Shown: piece by piece, positions 1 through 7,405 of the stretch
How the letters are laid out: every line of letters starts with the position of its first letter
Numbering within the stretch: the stretch's first letter is position 1
Assembly (NCBI GenBank): GCA_021773195.1
Contig: JAJFKN010000008.1
Span: forward strand, 62,001-126,000
Origin: Gammaproteobacteria bacterium
GTDB taxonomy: Bacteria; Pseudomonadota; Gammaproteobacteria; JAKBBU01
DNA: 64,000 bases
Direction of reading: 5' to 3'
Made by a program: the position numbers and the translations under genes
The notes under the pieces: generated by a model
What the model was told of the DNA's origin: nothing
Database searches by the model: none
The model's input: only the letters and a program-made list of their open reading frames with translations

Positions 1-2
1 GC

Positions 3-110
3 GATAATGCTGAGAATGATGCCCATGAGGACATTTTTTTTTCTGCAAAGTTGTTTTTAAATGAGCAGATAGTGTCGTCTCATAGGATTGATTATTGGAT
101 GATTTCATAA
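3..110 (+). CDS. C-terminal end of a gene cut by the window edge
   Basis: Frame 3 is open from the window edge to a TAA at 108-110 and encodes 35 residues ending in YWMIS. The stretch is acidic and then amphipathic, as expected of a genuine protein tail, and the next ATG follows its stop by one base, as in an operon. No function can be read from so short a piece. It could also be a chance open frame. Confidence 0.4.
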   Translation, partial: DNAENDAHEDIFFSAKLFLNEQIVSSHRIDYWMIS

Positions 111-111
111 A

Positions 112-321
112 ATGTCATGGAGTAAATTTGATTGCACAATAGCACAGCATTACAAACCTTTCTGCCTTAAAGTGGCAGGGAAAATACGTATTTTTTTTCA
201 TCATTCTCTAAGTTTATGGGCAGATTGGTATCGTTTATTAGCGTGTGGTGCTATTTTCTTGCTAGGAGCAGCTATTACTGACGGCTTGTGGTTATCTGGG
301 GGTTGCCATCTTTCATGGTGA
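112..321 (+). CDS. Small hypothetical protein with one membrane segment
   Basis: This 69-residue frame starts one base after the stop of the partial gene before it. The sequence is basic and aromatic at the N-terminus and has one hydrophobic segment around residues 41-60 (RLLACGAIFLLGAAI...). There is only a weak GGAT-type ribosome site. Its last 47 bases overlap the end of the convergent secreted-protein gene, which lowers confidence. I do not recognise a family. A small inner-membrane protein co-transcribed with the upstream gene is the best reading. Confidence 0.35.
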   Translation: MSWSKFDCTIAQHYKPFCLKVAGKIRIFFHHSLSLWADWYRLLACGAIFLLGAAITDGLWLSGGCHLSW

Positions 322-757
322 ATACACACTTATAGTACGAACTGCTACCTTGGATGGGTTGATCAAATGTAAATTGGTTGAATTTATTGGCTTTGAAACT
401 AACGCTACATAACTTAGTATATCCAGCATTCGCTGACGTTTTGATCCGCAGATCAAAGTTTACGTACACGCTTTTATCTGTATTCCCCTGGATGTGAATA
501 TCTTTTGAATGTGCATCACCATCACTCGTTGGTTTAGCGTCAATGGTTTTACTCCAAGTGCAGCCGTTTTTGCAATTGTCTACGTTATATTTATCAATCT
601 TTATAGAGGGAGTCGCACCGTCTACATCGTTGGCCGTTATATTATTAATGACATAGATATCGAACCATGCATAGGTTTTGGCTTGGGCCTGAGGTGCCAA
701 TAAGAGTAAGCAGGGAAGCAAGGTGGCAAATAGTAATGATTTGATGGCGTTATTCAT
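275..757 (-). CDS. Small secreted protein, lone-gene family A
   Basis: The 160-residue product begins with a clear Sec signal peptide (basic start, LLFATLLPCLLLLAP core, cleavage after AQA near residue 26). The mature part is rich in polar and beta-type residues and contains four cysteines (C57, C61, C117 and C144) that could form disulfides. Around residues 100-127 it carries the pattern F-x3-IKT-x8-LC-x-VS-x3-NK, which recurs exactly in the secreted protein at 17149-17694 and more loosely in those at 15271 and 49640. It is a single gene with no operon partner. Function unknown; a periplasmic or exported beta-sandwich-like protein is an inference. Confidence 0.8.
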   Translation of the reverse strand: MNNAIKSLLFATLLPCLLLLAPQAQAKTYAWFDIYVINNITANDVDGATPSIKIDKYNVDNCKNGCTWSKTIDAKPTSDGDAHSKDIHIQGNTDKSVYVNFDLRIKTSANAGYTKLCSVSFKANKFNQFTFDQPIQGSSSYYKCVFTMKDGNPQITTSRQ

Positions 758-880
758 GATTTCCCCCCATTATTATAGCTGTATATGAGTGCTAATTAAG
801 TATAGTAGGGGCAATATAATAAACCAGTTTATGGGCAGAATTGGCCTGTAACAGACTGAAATAAGAGGATTAAAGAATTG

Positions 881-1468
881 CTACTTTTTCCCAATCTTCG
901 ACTCTTGCCCTTTCATCAAACGCTGGATATTGTCTTTATGTCGCATGAGGATCAATAAAGTTAACACAGCAATGGGAATGACGTAATTGGGATTAGAAAA
1001 ATAATTCATTAAAAGAGGTGATAGTAAAAAAGCGATGATAGCAGCCAAAGAAGAGAAACGAAAAATCCCTGCCACCACAGCCCAAATGCCTAACATTATT
1101 AAACCCACGGGCCAGCTTAAAGCGACAATAGCACCGAACCCTGTGGCAACGCCTTTGCCACCTTGGAATTTAAAAAATACTGGGAATAGATGACCGAGGC
1201 ATGCAACTAAAGCTACTAGAGCTAGCATGAAACCGTCTATACCAAAACAACGGGCCACTAAAACGGGAATGAGGCCTTTTAACATGTCGCCTAATAGAGC
1301 TATGATTGCAGCTTTTTTGCCGCCGATGCGCAGTACATTAGTGGCGCCTGGATTATTGGAACCGGTGGTGCGCGGATCGGGCAGTTTCATGATTTTGCAT
1401 ATGATGATGGCGCTAGAAAGAGAACCGACCAAATAAGCGAAGAGTATGGCTGCGATATTATATAACAT
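881..1468 (-). CDS. plsY: Acyl-phosphate:glycerol-3-phosphate acyltransferase PlsY
   Basis: PlsY transfers an acyl chain from acyl-phosphate to glycerol-3-phosphate, giving lysophosphatidate, the first step of phospholipid synthesis at the inner membrane. The 195-residue sequence has the family's membrane segments and conserved loops: GSLSSAII near residue 16, the GSNNPGATNVLR motif near residues 36-47, and the FQGGKGVATG motif near residues 100-109 (the glycerol-3-phosphate/phosphate site). The length is normal. It is transcribed alone, away from the DsbA-like gene's end. The start ATG is the only one giving a complete first membrane helix. Confidence 0.97.
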   Translation of the reverse strand: MLYNIAAILFAYLVGSLSSAIIICKIMKLPDPRTTGSNNPGATNVLRIGGKKAAIIALLGDMLKGLIPVLVARCFGIDGFMLALVALVACLGHLFPVFFKFQGGKGVATGFGAIVALSWPVGLIMLGIWAVVAGIFRFSSLAAIIAFLLSPLLMNYFSNPNYVIPIAVLTLLILMRHKDNIQRLMKGQESKIGKK

Positions 1469-1503
1469 AAGTATTACGTCGTAGGTGGTAGTGAGGGAGG
1501 GTT

Positions 1504-1541
1504 ATCATAATCACCCTCCCCGAAGGGAGAGTGATTGTGAT
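1504..1541 (-). terminator. Strong hairpin with a UUCG loop after the DsbA2-like gene
   Basis: On the minus strand the RNA would pair two 17-base arms around a C(UUCG)G tetraloop, with one G-U pair and one mismatch, starting about eight bases after the stop at 1549. No U-run follows, so it is not a textbook intrinsic terminator. It may protect the 3' end or act with Rho. On the plus strand the same stem has a GAA-type loop and is weaker. Confidence 0.55.
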
Positions 1542-1548
1542 GTGAGGA

Positions 1549-2517
1549 TTAAACGCCGGGCCAAACGTCTTTTTGTTTACCGGGTTCCATTTTGTCGTCA
1601 GCTGGGAATTTAACTTCTTGGGTGCTGCCCTTGCGGTTTTGCACTTTCGTAATTAATTGTTCCAGGTTTTTTAGGTCCGTGGTACCAGGGACAAGGAATG
1701 AGTTAGCTTCCACTGTGCCATTATCACCTTTGCTTACAGTAACGACAAAGGCAGGGGTACCTAAGATATTCATGGATTTTGCCAAGTCTTGATTGGCTTT
1801 GATTTCCTTGGCGATGTTGCCATCATTCATATCTTTCTTCAATTGAGTAACGTCTAAGCCAGCTTGTTTAGCTAGAGCTAATACTTCGTTGCTATCGAGC
1901 TTCTTAGAAGATTTCATTAAGGCTTCATGAAATGCTGAGTATTTCCCTTGTTTTTCAGCGGCTAAAGCGGCTTTAGATGCAAATTCAGATTCAGCACCGA
2001 AGATAGGAAATTCTTTATAAACCACACGCAAGTTAGGATCTTCTTTTTGCAGTTTATCAATGATGGGTTGCATGGCACGGCAATGCACACACTGATAATC
2101 AAAGAATTCAACCAAGGTTGTTTCACCTTTTGGGTTACCGGTGACAGGGCTGCCCTTAGCTGAAACTAATTTATCGTGGTTTGATACAATTAATTTTTGT
2201 GATTTTTGTTGAGCTTTTTGTACCATTTGATTTTGGAATTCCATCAAGGTGGCACGAATCTGATCCTGTGTCATGGCAGGTTTGGTACCTGTCATGGCAT
2301 CTTGAATGCCTTTGGTGAAGGCTTGAGGATTAATATCAATATTTTGCGATTGAAAGCCTGACTGAATGTTGTGGCCCACATCCAGACCCAAACTGTAACT
2401 GACTTTGTCCTGTTGGGTTTTTAATGCTGATCCATTGTCATCGGCTGCGTAAACATTAGCCAGGCTTAAGCCGAGGCCCACGCCCATGGCGATAGGTAAA
2501 ATTTTGGTTAGTTTCAT
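1549..2517 (-). CDS. DsbA2/Com1-like periplasmic disulfide oxidoreductase with FKBP-type N-terminal domain
   Basis: The chosen ATG at 2517 has a GGAG site nine bases upstream and gives a 322-residue precursor with a signal peptide (cleavage near residue 24). Residues about 33-105 resemble the helical dimerisation domain found at the N-terminus of Mip/FkpA-type prolyl isomerases (the KVSYSLGLDVGHN start is typical), but no FKBP catalytic domain follows. Instead, residues 125-300 form a DsbA-type thioredoxin fold with active site C143-V-H-C146 and the cis-proline loop GTPAF. This architecture matches Legionella DsbA2, a dimeric enzyme reported to do both oxidation and isomerisation, and is related to Coxiella Com1. 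It probably handles disulfides of envelope and secreted proteins. Confidence 0.9.
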   Translation of the reverse strand: MKLTKILPIAMGVGLGLSLANVYAADDNGSALKTQQDKVSYSLGLDVGHNIQSGFQSQNIDINPQAFTKGIQDAMTGTKPAMTQDQIRATLMEFQNQMVQKAQQKSQKLIVSNHDKLVSAKGSPVTGNPKGETTLVEFFDYQCVHCRAMQPIIDKLQKEDPNLRVVYKEFPIFGAESEFASKAALAAEKQGKYSAFHEALMKSSKKLDSNEVLALAKQAGLDVTQLKKDMNDGNIAKEIKANQDLAKSMNILGTPAFVVTVSKGDNGTVEANSFLVPGTTDLKNLEQLITKVQNRKGSTQEVKFPADDKMEPGKQKDVWPGV

Positions 2518-2628
2518 AACTGCTCCAGTTGGGTACTTGCGGTTTGTTGGGAAATTTGAGGTAACATTGTCAAGGATATCCATATATACTAGTGTGTCAA
2601 GAGGAGATTCCCGTGGCGAGAGAGTAAT

Positions 2629-3174
2629 ATGGCAAAACAGCAGCAACCATTGATCTGGATTGACCTAGAGATGACGGGGCTTAACCCGAAAGTAGAGCGT
2701 ATTATCGAAATTGCCACTATTGTGACGGATTCCGAGTTAAATGTGCTGGCAGAGGGGCCTGTGCTCGCCATACATCAGGATAATGCACTGTTAGACGGTA
2801 TGGATGATTGGAATCGCAAAACTCATGGTGAATCAGGCCTCATTGAACGGGTGAAGGCTAGTACGGTGACAGTAGCGGATGCGGAGACCAAAACCCTAGA
2901 TTTTTTAAAGCAATACGTCGCTGCTGGCAAATCGCCTATGTGCGGTAATAGCATTCATCAAGACCGACGTTTCATGACCAATGAAATGCCAAAACTGTTA
3001 GCGTATTTTCACTATCGTAATTTGGATGTGAGCACCTTAAAAGAATTAGCTAAACGCTGGGCACCTTCGGTTTATAATGGCTTGAATAAAGAGTCACGTC
3101 ATATCGCTTTGGATGACATCAAAGATTCCATTAATGAATTGAAATATTATCGAGAAAAGCTTTTTAAAGTTTAA
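2629..3174 (+). CDS. orn: Oligoribonuclease
   Basis: Orn degrades 2-5 nucleotide RNAs, including pGpG from cyclic-di-GMP turnover, to mononucleotides. The 181-residue protein shows the DEDDh exonuclease motifs: IDLEMTGL near residue 11 (D and E), the [11 protein letters not shown] block near residue 105 (D), and SRHIALDDI near residue 156 (H and D). Length is standard. It is divergent from the DsbA2-like gene and is followed 9 bp later by tam, so the two may be co-transcribed. Confidence 0.97.
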   Translation: MAKQQQPLIWIDLEMTGLNPKVERIIEIATIVTDSELNVLAEGPVLAIHQDNALLDGMDDWNRKTHGESGLIERVKASTVTVADAETKTLDFLKQYVAAGKSPMCGNSIHQDRRFMTNEMPKLLAYFHYRNLDVSTLKELAKRWAPSVYNGLNKESRHIALDDIKDSINELKYYREKLFKV

Positions 3175-3183
3175 GTTGACAGC

Positions 3184-3987
3184 ATGAAGAAAAATTTCTG
3201 GGATGCCAGTACCTATAGTCAATTTCTTGGACCAAGAACCCGACCCGCGCGAGATTTATTGGCCGTTGTATCGAAAAATTTATCACCCCGAGTGATTTAC
3301 GACTTAGGCTGTGGCCCCGGCAATAGTACCATTTTATTAAAAGACCGTTGGCCTGAAGCTAAGGTTATTGGCGTGGATTCTTCTGACAGTATGCTAGAGC
3401 AAGCGCGAAAAGAATACCCTGATATGGAATTCATCCAGGGTGACATTGCTGAATTTAAAACAGATGGAGGCGCGGATTTAATTTTTGCAAACGCATCATT
3501 GCAATGGGTGGCTAATCATAATCAGGTGATACCAAGACTAATTAATGATTTAAATCCCCAGGGTATATTAGCCATTCAAATGCCCAATAACTTTCATATG
3601 CCCGCGCATCAAACGACTATCAAGCTTTTACAAAATAATCCATCTTGGCGGCCTTTATTGAAGCATCTGATTTATGGCGAATTAAACCAGCCGCTCTATG
3701 ATTTACGTCGGTATCATAATCTTCTCACGGGCTCAGGTTTGATGGAACTTCAGCTTTGGGAAACGGAATATTTCCAAGAAATGCCTGATCACCAAGCTAT
3801 CTTTGATTGGTCAAAGGGTACGGGCATGCGTCCTGCATTGACTCGTATGGGTGAGACAGACCAAGGGATTTTTACCAAAGCATATATTGAACAGTTAACC
3901 CATGTCTTTCCATTGCAAGCCAATGGCAAAGTATTATTTCCCTTTCGGCGTTTGTTTATGCTGGGGACGAAAGGGCAATCTGCTTGA
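3184..3987 (+). CDS. tam: Trans-aconitate 2-methyltransferase-like SAM methyltransferase
   Basis: Tam methylates trans-aconitate, a spontaneous isomer of cis-aconitate that inhibits aconitase. The 267-residue protein has the class I methyltransferase fold with the SAM loop DLGCGPGNST near residues 41-50, the acidic residue at the end of strand 2 (GVDSSDSML), and the Tam-typical NASLQWV stretch near residue 102. The C-terminal cap region and overall length fit Tam rather than BioC. It directly follows orn. Substrate is inferred from family resemblance. Confidence 0.85.
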   Translation: MKKNFWDASTYSQFLGPRTRPARDLLAVVSKNLSPRVIYDLGCGPGNSTILLKDRWPEAKVIGVDSSDSMLEQARKEYPDMEFIQGDIAEFKTDGGADLIFANASLQWVANHNQVIPRLINDLNPQGILAIQMPNNFHMPAHQTTIKLLQNNPSWRPLLKHLIYGELNQPLYDLRRYHNLLTGSGLMELQLWETEYFQEMPDHQAIFDWSKGTGMRPALTRMGETDQGIFTKAYIEQLTHVFPLQANGKVLFPFRRLFMLGTKGQSA

Positions 3988-4050
3988 AAAAAACTAGAAT
4001 ATACTAGACAATGAGAAACGTGACACTCCTATATTTCAAGGATGATAATG

Positions 4051-4503
4051 ATGAAGATAGATATAGACAACTGTTTATTTAAAAAGATCATTATACTATT
4101 CTGGGCACTTTGGTGGCTTATTGCACTATGGACCGATGTGGTCGGTGCGTTTGCTCAATTAGGATGGTTACACGCCACCTGGGCGCCTAATGATAATGTT
4201 CCTTATCTCGTCAAATGTCTACAGATGTATCATGCACCCCTGTGGTTTTCTAGCATGCTGTATGTTTGTATTTTACTTTTTTCAACGCTATCTGCCGCTA
4301 TATTTTGTTGGGCAGCATGCGCATTAAATCAAGAGAAATCCATTTGGATGCGCCGAGCTCGCATAGCATTTATTATCACGCTAACCTATTGGATGTTGTT
4401 TTTTCTCGCGGATCAGGTGGTTATGCAATTTGACTTAGAACAAAACCACATGGTGCAAGGTGGGTTCGAGCTATTGAGTTATTTAGCGCTATATATCCTC
4501 TAG
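4051..4503 (+). CDS. Conserved-type hypothetical membrane protein
   Basis: Three in-frame ATGs stand at 4042, 4048 and 4051; the last has the best spacing (eight bases) from AAGGA. The 150-residue product has four hydrophobic segments (about residues 13-33, 64-90, 108-128 and 135-150), with several tryptophans in the first. It has no signal-peptide character, charged catalytic motif or cysteine cluster. It ends abruptly inside the last hydrophobic segment, so the C-terminus may have been shortened. Role unknown. Confidence 0.7.
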   Translation: MKIDIDNCLFKKIIILFWALWWLIALWTDVVGAFAQLGWLHATWAPNDNVPYLVKCLQMYHAPLWFSSMLYVCILLFSTLSAAIFCWAACALNQEKSIWMRRARIAFIITLTYWMLFFLADQVVMQFDLEQNHMVQGGFELLSYLALYIL

Positions 4504-4549
4504 GTGATACTAGCTTGATAAATTTTTATAATTCGATGAAAGAGAAATT

Positions 4550-4681
4550 TTGGAGAATGCCGGTGATATTACTGCAGAAACTGAATTTGGAAAATACGGT
4601 ATTACTCAAGATAGGTTGTTTGCATCTGATTTTTATAAAGAGTTAAAGAAGTTAGACAAACAAATGGAAATTGAAATATAG
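4550..4681 (+). pseudogene. Remnant of the 3' end of an unidentified gene
   Basis: The 188 bases between the membrane-protein gene and the beta-lactamase gene hold a frame that opens after a TAA at 4529-4531 and runs to a TAG at 4679-4681. It reads like a real, charged protein tail (...KYGITQDRLFASDFYKEL...) but has no ATG near its beginning; a TTG at 4550 is the only possible start. The likely explanation is the C-terminal relic of a gene lost from this site. A genuine 43-residue protein from the TTG is the alternative. Confidence 0.35.
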
Positions 4682-4690
4682 GATTATGTT

Positions 4691-5596
4691 ATGAGGTGCT
4701 TAATTATTTTTATTAGCATTTTTTGCCTTGGAGGTTTCTCTAGTGCATTAGCTTCAGAGCAACAAACAGCGACTATTCAACAGAAACTAACGAACCTTGA
4801 AAAATCCTTTAACGGGAAAATCGGCGTGTATGTTGTTAATACAGCAAATAATCAAAGTATCAGCCATCATGCCCATGAGCGTTTTCCCGTGCAAAGTACA
4901 TTCAAGTTTTTAGGTGCATCTGCTATTTTAGAAAGAAGCATGCAGGACAAACATCTGTTGCAACAAACCATCACCTATAATAAACAAGACTTAATCGCAT
5001 GGTCTCCCATTACTAAACAGCACGTGGGCAAGGGTATGACAGTCGAGGCCCTTGCTGGGGCTGCCGTCATGTACAGTGATAATACGGCAATCAATCTTCT
5101 CATGAAAAAACTGGGCGGGCCTCAAGCCGTCACGGTATTTGCCCATAGCATTGGTAACAATAGTTTTAGAGTTGATCATTATGAAGCGAATTTGAATTCA
5201 AATCCCAATAACATACAAGATACGGCAACGCCCAAGGATATGGAAAATAGTCTATATGGTTTGGCTTTAGGTAAAATCTTAGCGCCAGCACAACGTTCGC
5301 AGTTGGTGGCATGGCTAAAAGGTTGCACCACGGGGGCTCATCGTATTCGAGCAGGCGCTCCCAAAGGCTGGGTAGTGGGCGATAAAACAGGAACGGGGAG
5401 TTATGGCGTAACCAATGATGTCGCTATTCTCTGGCCTCCTCATTGTGCGCCTATTGTGATGGCCGTATATATTCATGGACGGCCTAAAGATGCCCCAAAC
5501 CGTGAAGATGTGGTGACCGAAACGGCCCATTTGGTGCTGATGGCATTAGCCAAAAACGACCCGTGTTTGCAGTCAGCCATGGGTTTGAAATTATAA
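4691..5596 (+). CDS. Class A serine beta-lactamase
   Basis: The enzyme hydrolyses penicillins and related beta-lactams in the periplasm. The 301-residue precursor has a signal peptide (residues 1-22) and all class A landmarks at normal spacing: S69-T-F-K72 with the nucleophile and general-base lysine, S129-D-N131, the omega-loop E165 in RVDHYEANLN, and K232-T-G-T. A cysteine at 212 and another near the C-terminus could pair. No regulator (ampR/blaI type) is adjacent and the neighbours are not resistance genes. It is probably a resident chromosomal enzyme; its substrate range cannot be read from the sequence. Confidence 0.93.
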   Translation: MRCLIIFISIFCLGGFSSALASEQQTATIQQKLTNLEKSFNGKIGVYVVNTANNQSISHHAHERFPVQSTFKFLGASAILERSMQDKHLLQQTITYNKQDLIAWSPITKQHVGKGMTVEALAGAAVMYSDNTAINLLMKKLGGPQAVTVFAHSIGNNSFRVDHYEANLNSNPNNIQDTATPKDMENSLYGLALGKILAPAQRSQLVAWLKGCTTGAHRIRAGAPKGWVVGDKTGTGSYGVTNDVAILWPPHCAPIVMAVYIHGRPKDAPNREDVVTETAHLVLMALAKNDPCLQSAMGLKL

Positions 5597-5641
5597 CCAA
5601 TTGAATATTAAGGTAATTGTTGTCACATCATAAAAAGGTAA

Positions 5642-5695
5642 AAAATTTTGTGATGTCACAAAATTTTGTGATATTAGTAATTTTTGTGATATAAT
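5642..5695 (+). promoter_or_regulatory. Palindromic operator and promoter for the winged-helix ATPase gene
   Basis: Bases 5642-5653 (AAAATTTTGTGA) and 5656-5667 (TCACAAAATTTT) form a perfect 12-bp inverted repeat with a 2-bp centre. A further half-site (TTTTTGTGAT) lies at 5681-5690. A TATAAT stands at 5690-5695, with TTGTGA at 5666-5671 as a possible -35 at 18 bp. A bound dimer would therefore cover the -35 region. The protein made from this promoter ends in a winged helix, so self-regulation is a reasonable inference. Confidence 0.6.
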
Positions 5696-5732
5696 AAAAA
5701 TTATTGCGCTAAGGTGACGTGAGGATTTGATT

Positions 5733-6962
5733 ATGCAATGGGAATCCATGGGCTTTAAAGATGAACCGTTTAGGACACAACCTATTACGCTGTCTACTCT
5801 GGATCTCTATACAGGCAACGAAGATAAAATTAACAAATGTCAGTTTGCTATGCACAGCGATAATTCCATTATTGTGATTGAAGGCGCTAGAGGGGTCGGG
5901 ACCACATCCTTTGGTAATTATTTAAGATTTACATTGCAGAAAGAGAAAAAATATTTTACCCCTACCAGTGAGATTCGCGTGGAACCTAATTGGAATGCCG
6001 ATACGTTAATTGCCGCTGTGATAGCTAATGTGGTATCCACCCTGGAATTACAATACTTTGATAGGGTGAAGAACAAAAAGGAATTCAAAGAAGCGAAAGC
6101 CATCGTACAGCGAGTAACAGAGATTCATCGATCCTTCGGTATTACCGCTTTTGGTTTAGGTGGAAATTATGGCAAGAATTTGAATGAAACTCAGCCCGTA
6201 ATCATGCCTACCCAGGCTCTGTCGCGATATTTGGAAGGATTGGTTGAGATAGTTTTTGAGCTGGGGTTTAAATATGGCATTTTGATTCAATTGAATAATC
6301 TTGACATTGGTGTTGTGCAAAATGAAGAGCACCTCAAGTTGCTGTTAAATATCATGCGTGATTATTTTCAAATGACAGGAACTAATTGGTTGCTCGTGGG
6401 GGATGAATCCTTACGCCGTTTCATTGCCCAGGAAATCGATCGTTTAGACGATATCATTACACATGAGGCGGACATTGCCCCACTTTCTGAAAAAGATTAT
6501 TTATCTATGATTAATCGACGAATTGATTACTTCAGAGTAAACCAAAAAGTAAAATTGCCTGTGGATGAAGATGTTTTACTTTATTTATATAAAATCACAA
6601 AGGGACGGTTAAGATATATTTTCGGATTGCTAAACAGGCTGTTTAATATATTACAAGTAGGTACATTATCTGACAAAGTAACCCTGGACTTAGCTCAGTC
6701 AGTGGTCGTAGGTTACGCGCGAGAGCGTATTGGACGTTACAGTTTAAGCAGCAACGAAGAGTTGGTGTTAAAGACCATTGTGCATAAGGATTCTATCACG
6801 GTTAAAGAAGTGGCCAGTACCTTAGGAAAAAAACCAAGCTATATTTCAAATATTCTTTCTCAATTATTAGGCTATAAATTAGTAGGCTACCATAAGAAGT
6901 GGCGCCACCATTACTATTACCCATCTATTGACAGTTATATCGCATATTCAAGTACGGAGTAG
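5733..6962 (+). CDS. AAA-like ATPase with C-terminal winged helix and degenerate P-loop
   Basis: The ATG at 5733 is preferred over the in-frame TTG at 5727 because GAGG lies eight bases upstream. The 409-residue protein begins with the FxxxPF-type start seen in ORC/Cdc6-like and ExeA-like ATPases. Residues about 51-59 read GARGVGTTS, a P-loop whose invariant lysine is threonine. The Walker B position near residues 182-192 reads ILIQLNNLD, without the usual DE. The last 70 residues (about 340-405) form a MarR/ArsR-like winged helix with a basic, tyrosine-rich tail. The gene is single, behind a palindromic operator. It may be a DNA-binding regulator that has lost ATP hydrolysis; function unknown. 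Confidence 0.85.
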   Translation: MQWESMGFKDEPFRTQPITLSTLDLYTGNEDKINKCQFAMHSDNSIIVIEGARGVGTTSFGNYLRFTLQKEKKYFTPTSEIRVEPNWNADTLIAAVIANVVSTLELQYFDRVKNKKEFKEAKAIVQRVTEIHRSFGITAFGLGGNYGKNLNETQPVIMPTQALSRYLEGLVEIVFELGFKYGILIQLNNLDIGVVQNEEHLKLLLNIMRDYFQMTGTNWLLVGDESLRRFIAQEIDRLDDIITHEADIAPLSEKDYLSMINRRIDYFRVNQKVKLPVDEDVLLYLYKITKGRLRYIFGLLNRLFNILQVGTLSDKVTLDLAQSVVVGYARERIGRYSLSSNEELVLKTIVHKDSITVKEVASTLGKKPSYISNILSQLLGYKLVGYHKKWRHHYYYPSIDSYIAYSSTE

Positions 6963-6977
6963 GGTCTTCTAACTCAA

Positions 6978-7277
6978 TTAACGCCGTATCCCATAGCGTC
7001 GCTGTTCTTGTTGGATGACATCACACACCGGGGTGGCTTGTTGTAATATTTCATTGAATAGGTCAATGGCATAATTACCTCTTAGTGCCGAGTATATCTT
7101 TTCTCTAAAAGTAGAAACCTTAAAGGAAGAGCCATCTAAATTCAGGATAACATCATCCTTAAAGGGCTCTGATTCACGATAAGTTTCATCTAAAAAATCG
7201 CTGAGGGCATCGACGAAATTACGGCTCCTCATGTGCTTTTCTGATATTGTAATTACGGCTTCATTTTTGTAGTACAT
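6978..7277 (-). CDS. Hypothetical 99-residue soluble protein
   Basis: The frame extends to a TTG at 7289, but the ATG at 7277 is the more likely start. The product is charged, with predicted helices, one cysteine and no signal peptide or membrane segment. Its end lies 15 bp from the end of the convergent ATPase gene. I recognise no family. About 110 bp of AT-rich sequence upstream, towards the valS stop, presumably holds its promoter. Confidence 0.6.
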   Translation of the reverse strand: MYYKNEAVITISEKHMRSRNFVDALSDFLDETYRESEPFKDDVILNLDGSSFKVSTFREKIYSALRGNYAIDLFNEILQQATPVCDVIQQEQRRYGIRR

Positions 7278-7405
7278 GCTTGGGCTCAATTTGTGGAAAG
7301 TTATTGTCTTTTATATCTTCTATAGTCTAGATTGTAGTTGCTTAACCTAGTGAGTTCATTATCGAATAAGGCCAAAAGAACTATACATTGTTGTTCTCCT
7401 TTAAT

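Noticed and set aside
5596-5732. CRISPR-like repetition of TTTTGTGAT words
   Set aside because: Only three short AT-rich copies with no regular spacer length; better explained as operator half-sites.
7359-7388. Minus-strand nine-codon frame after valS with a good AAAGGAG site
   Set aside because: It lies downstream of valS, codes only nine residues and has no attenuator-like stem after it. Too little to call a leader peptide.
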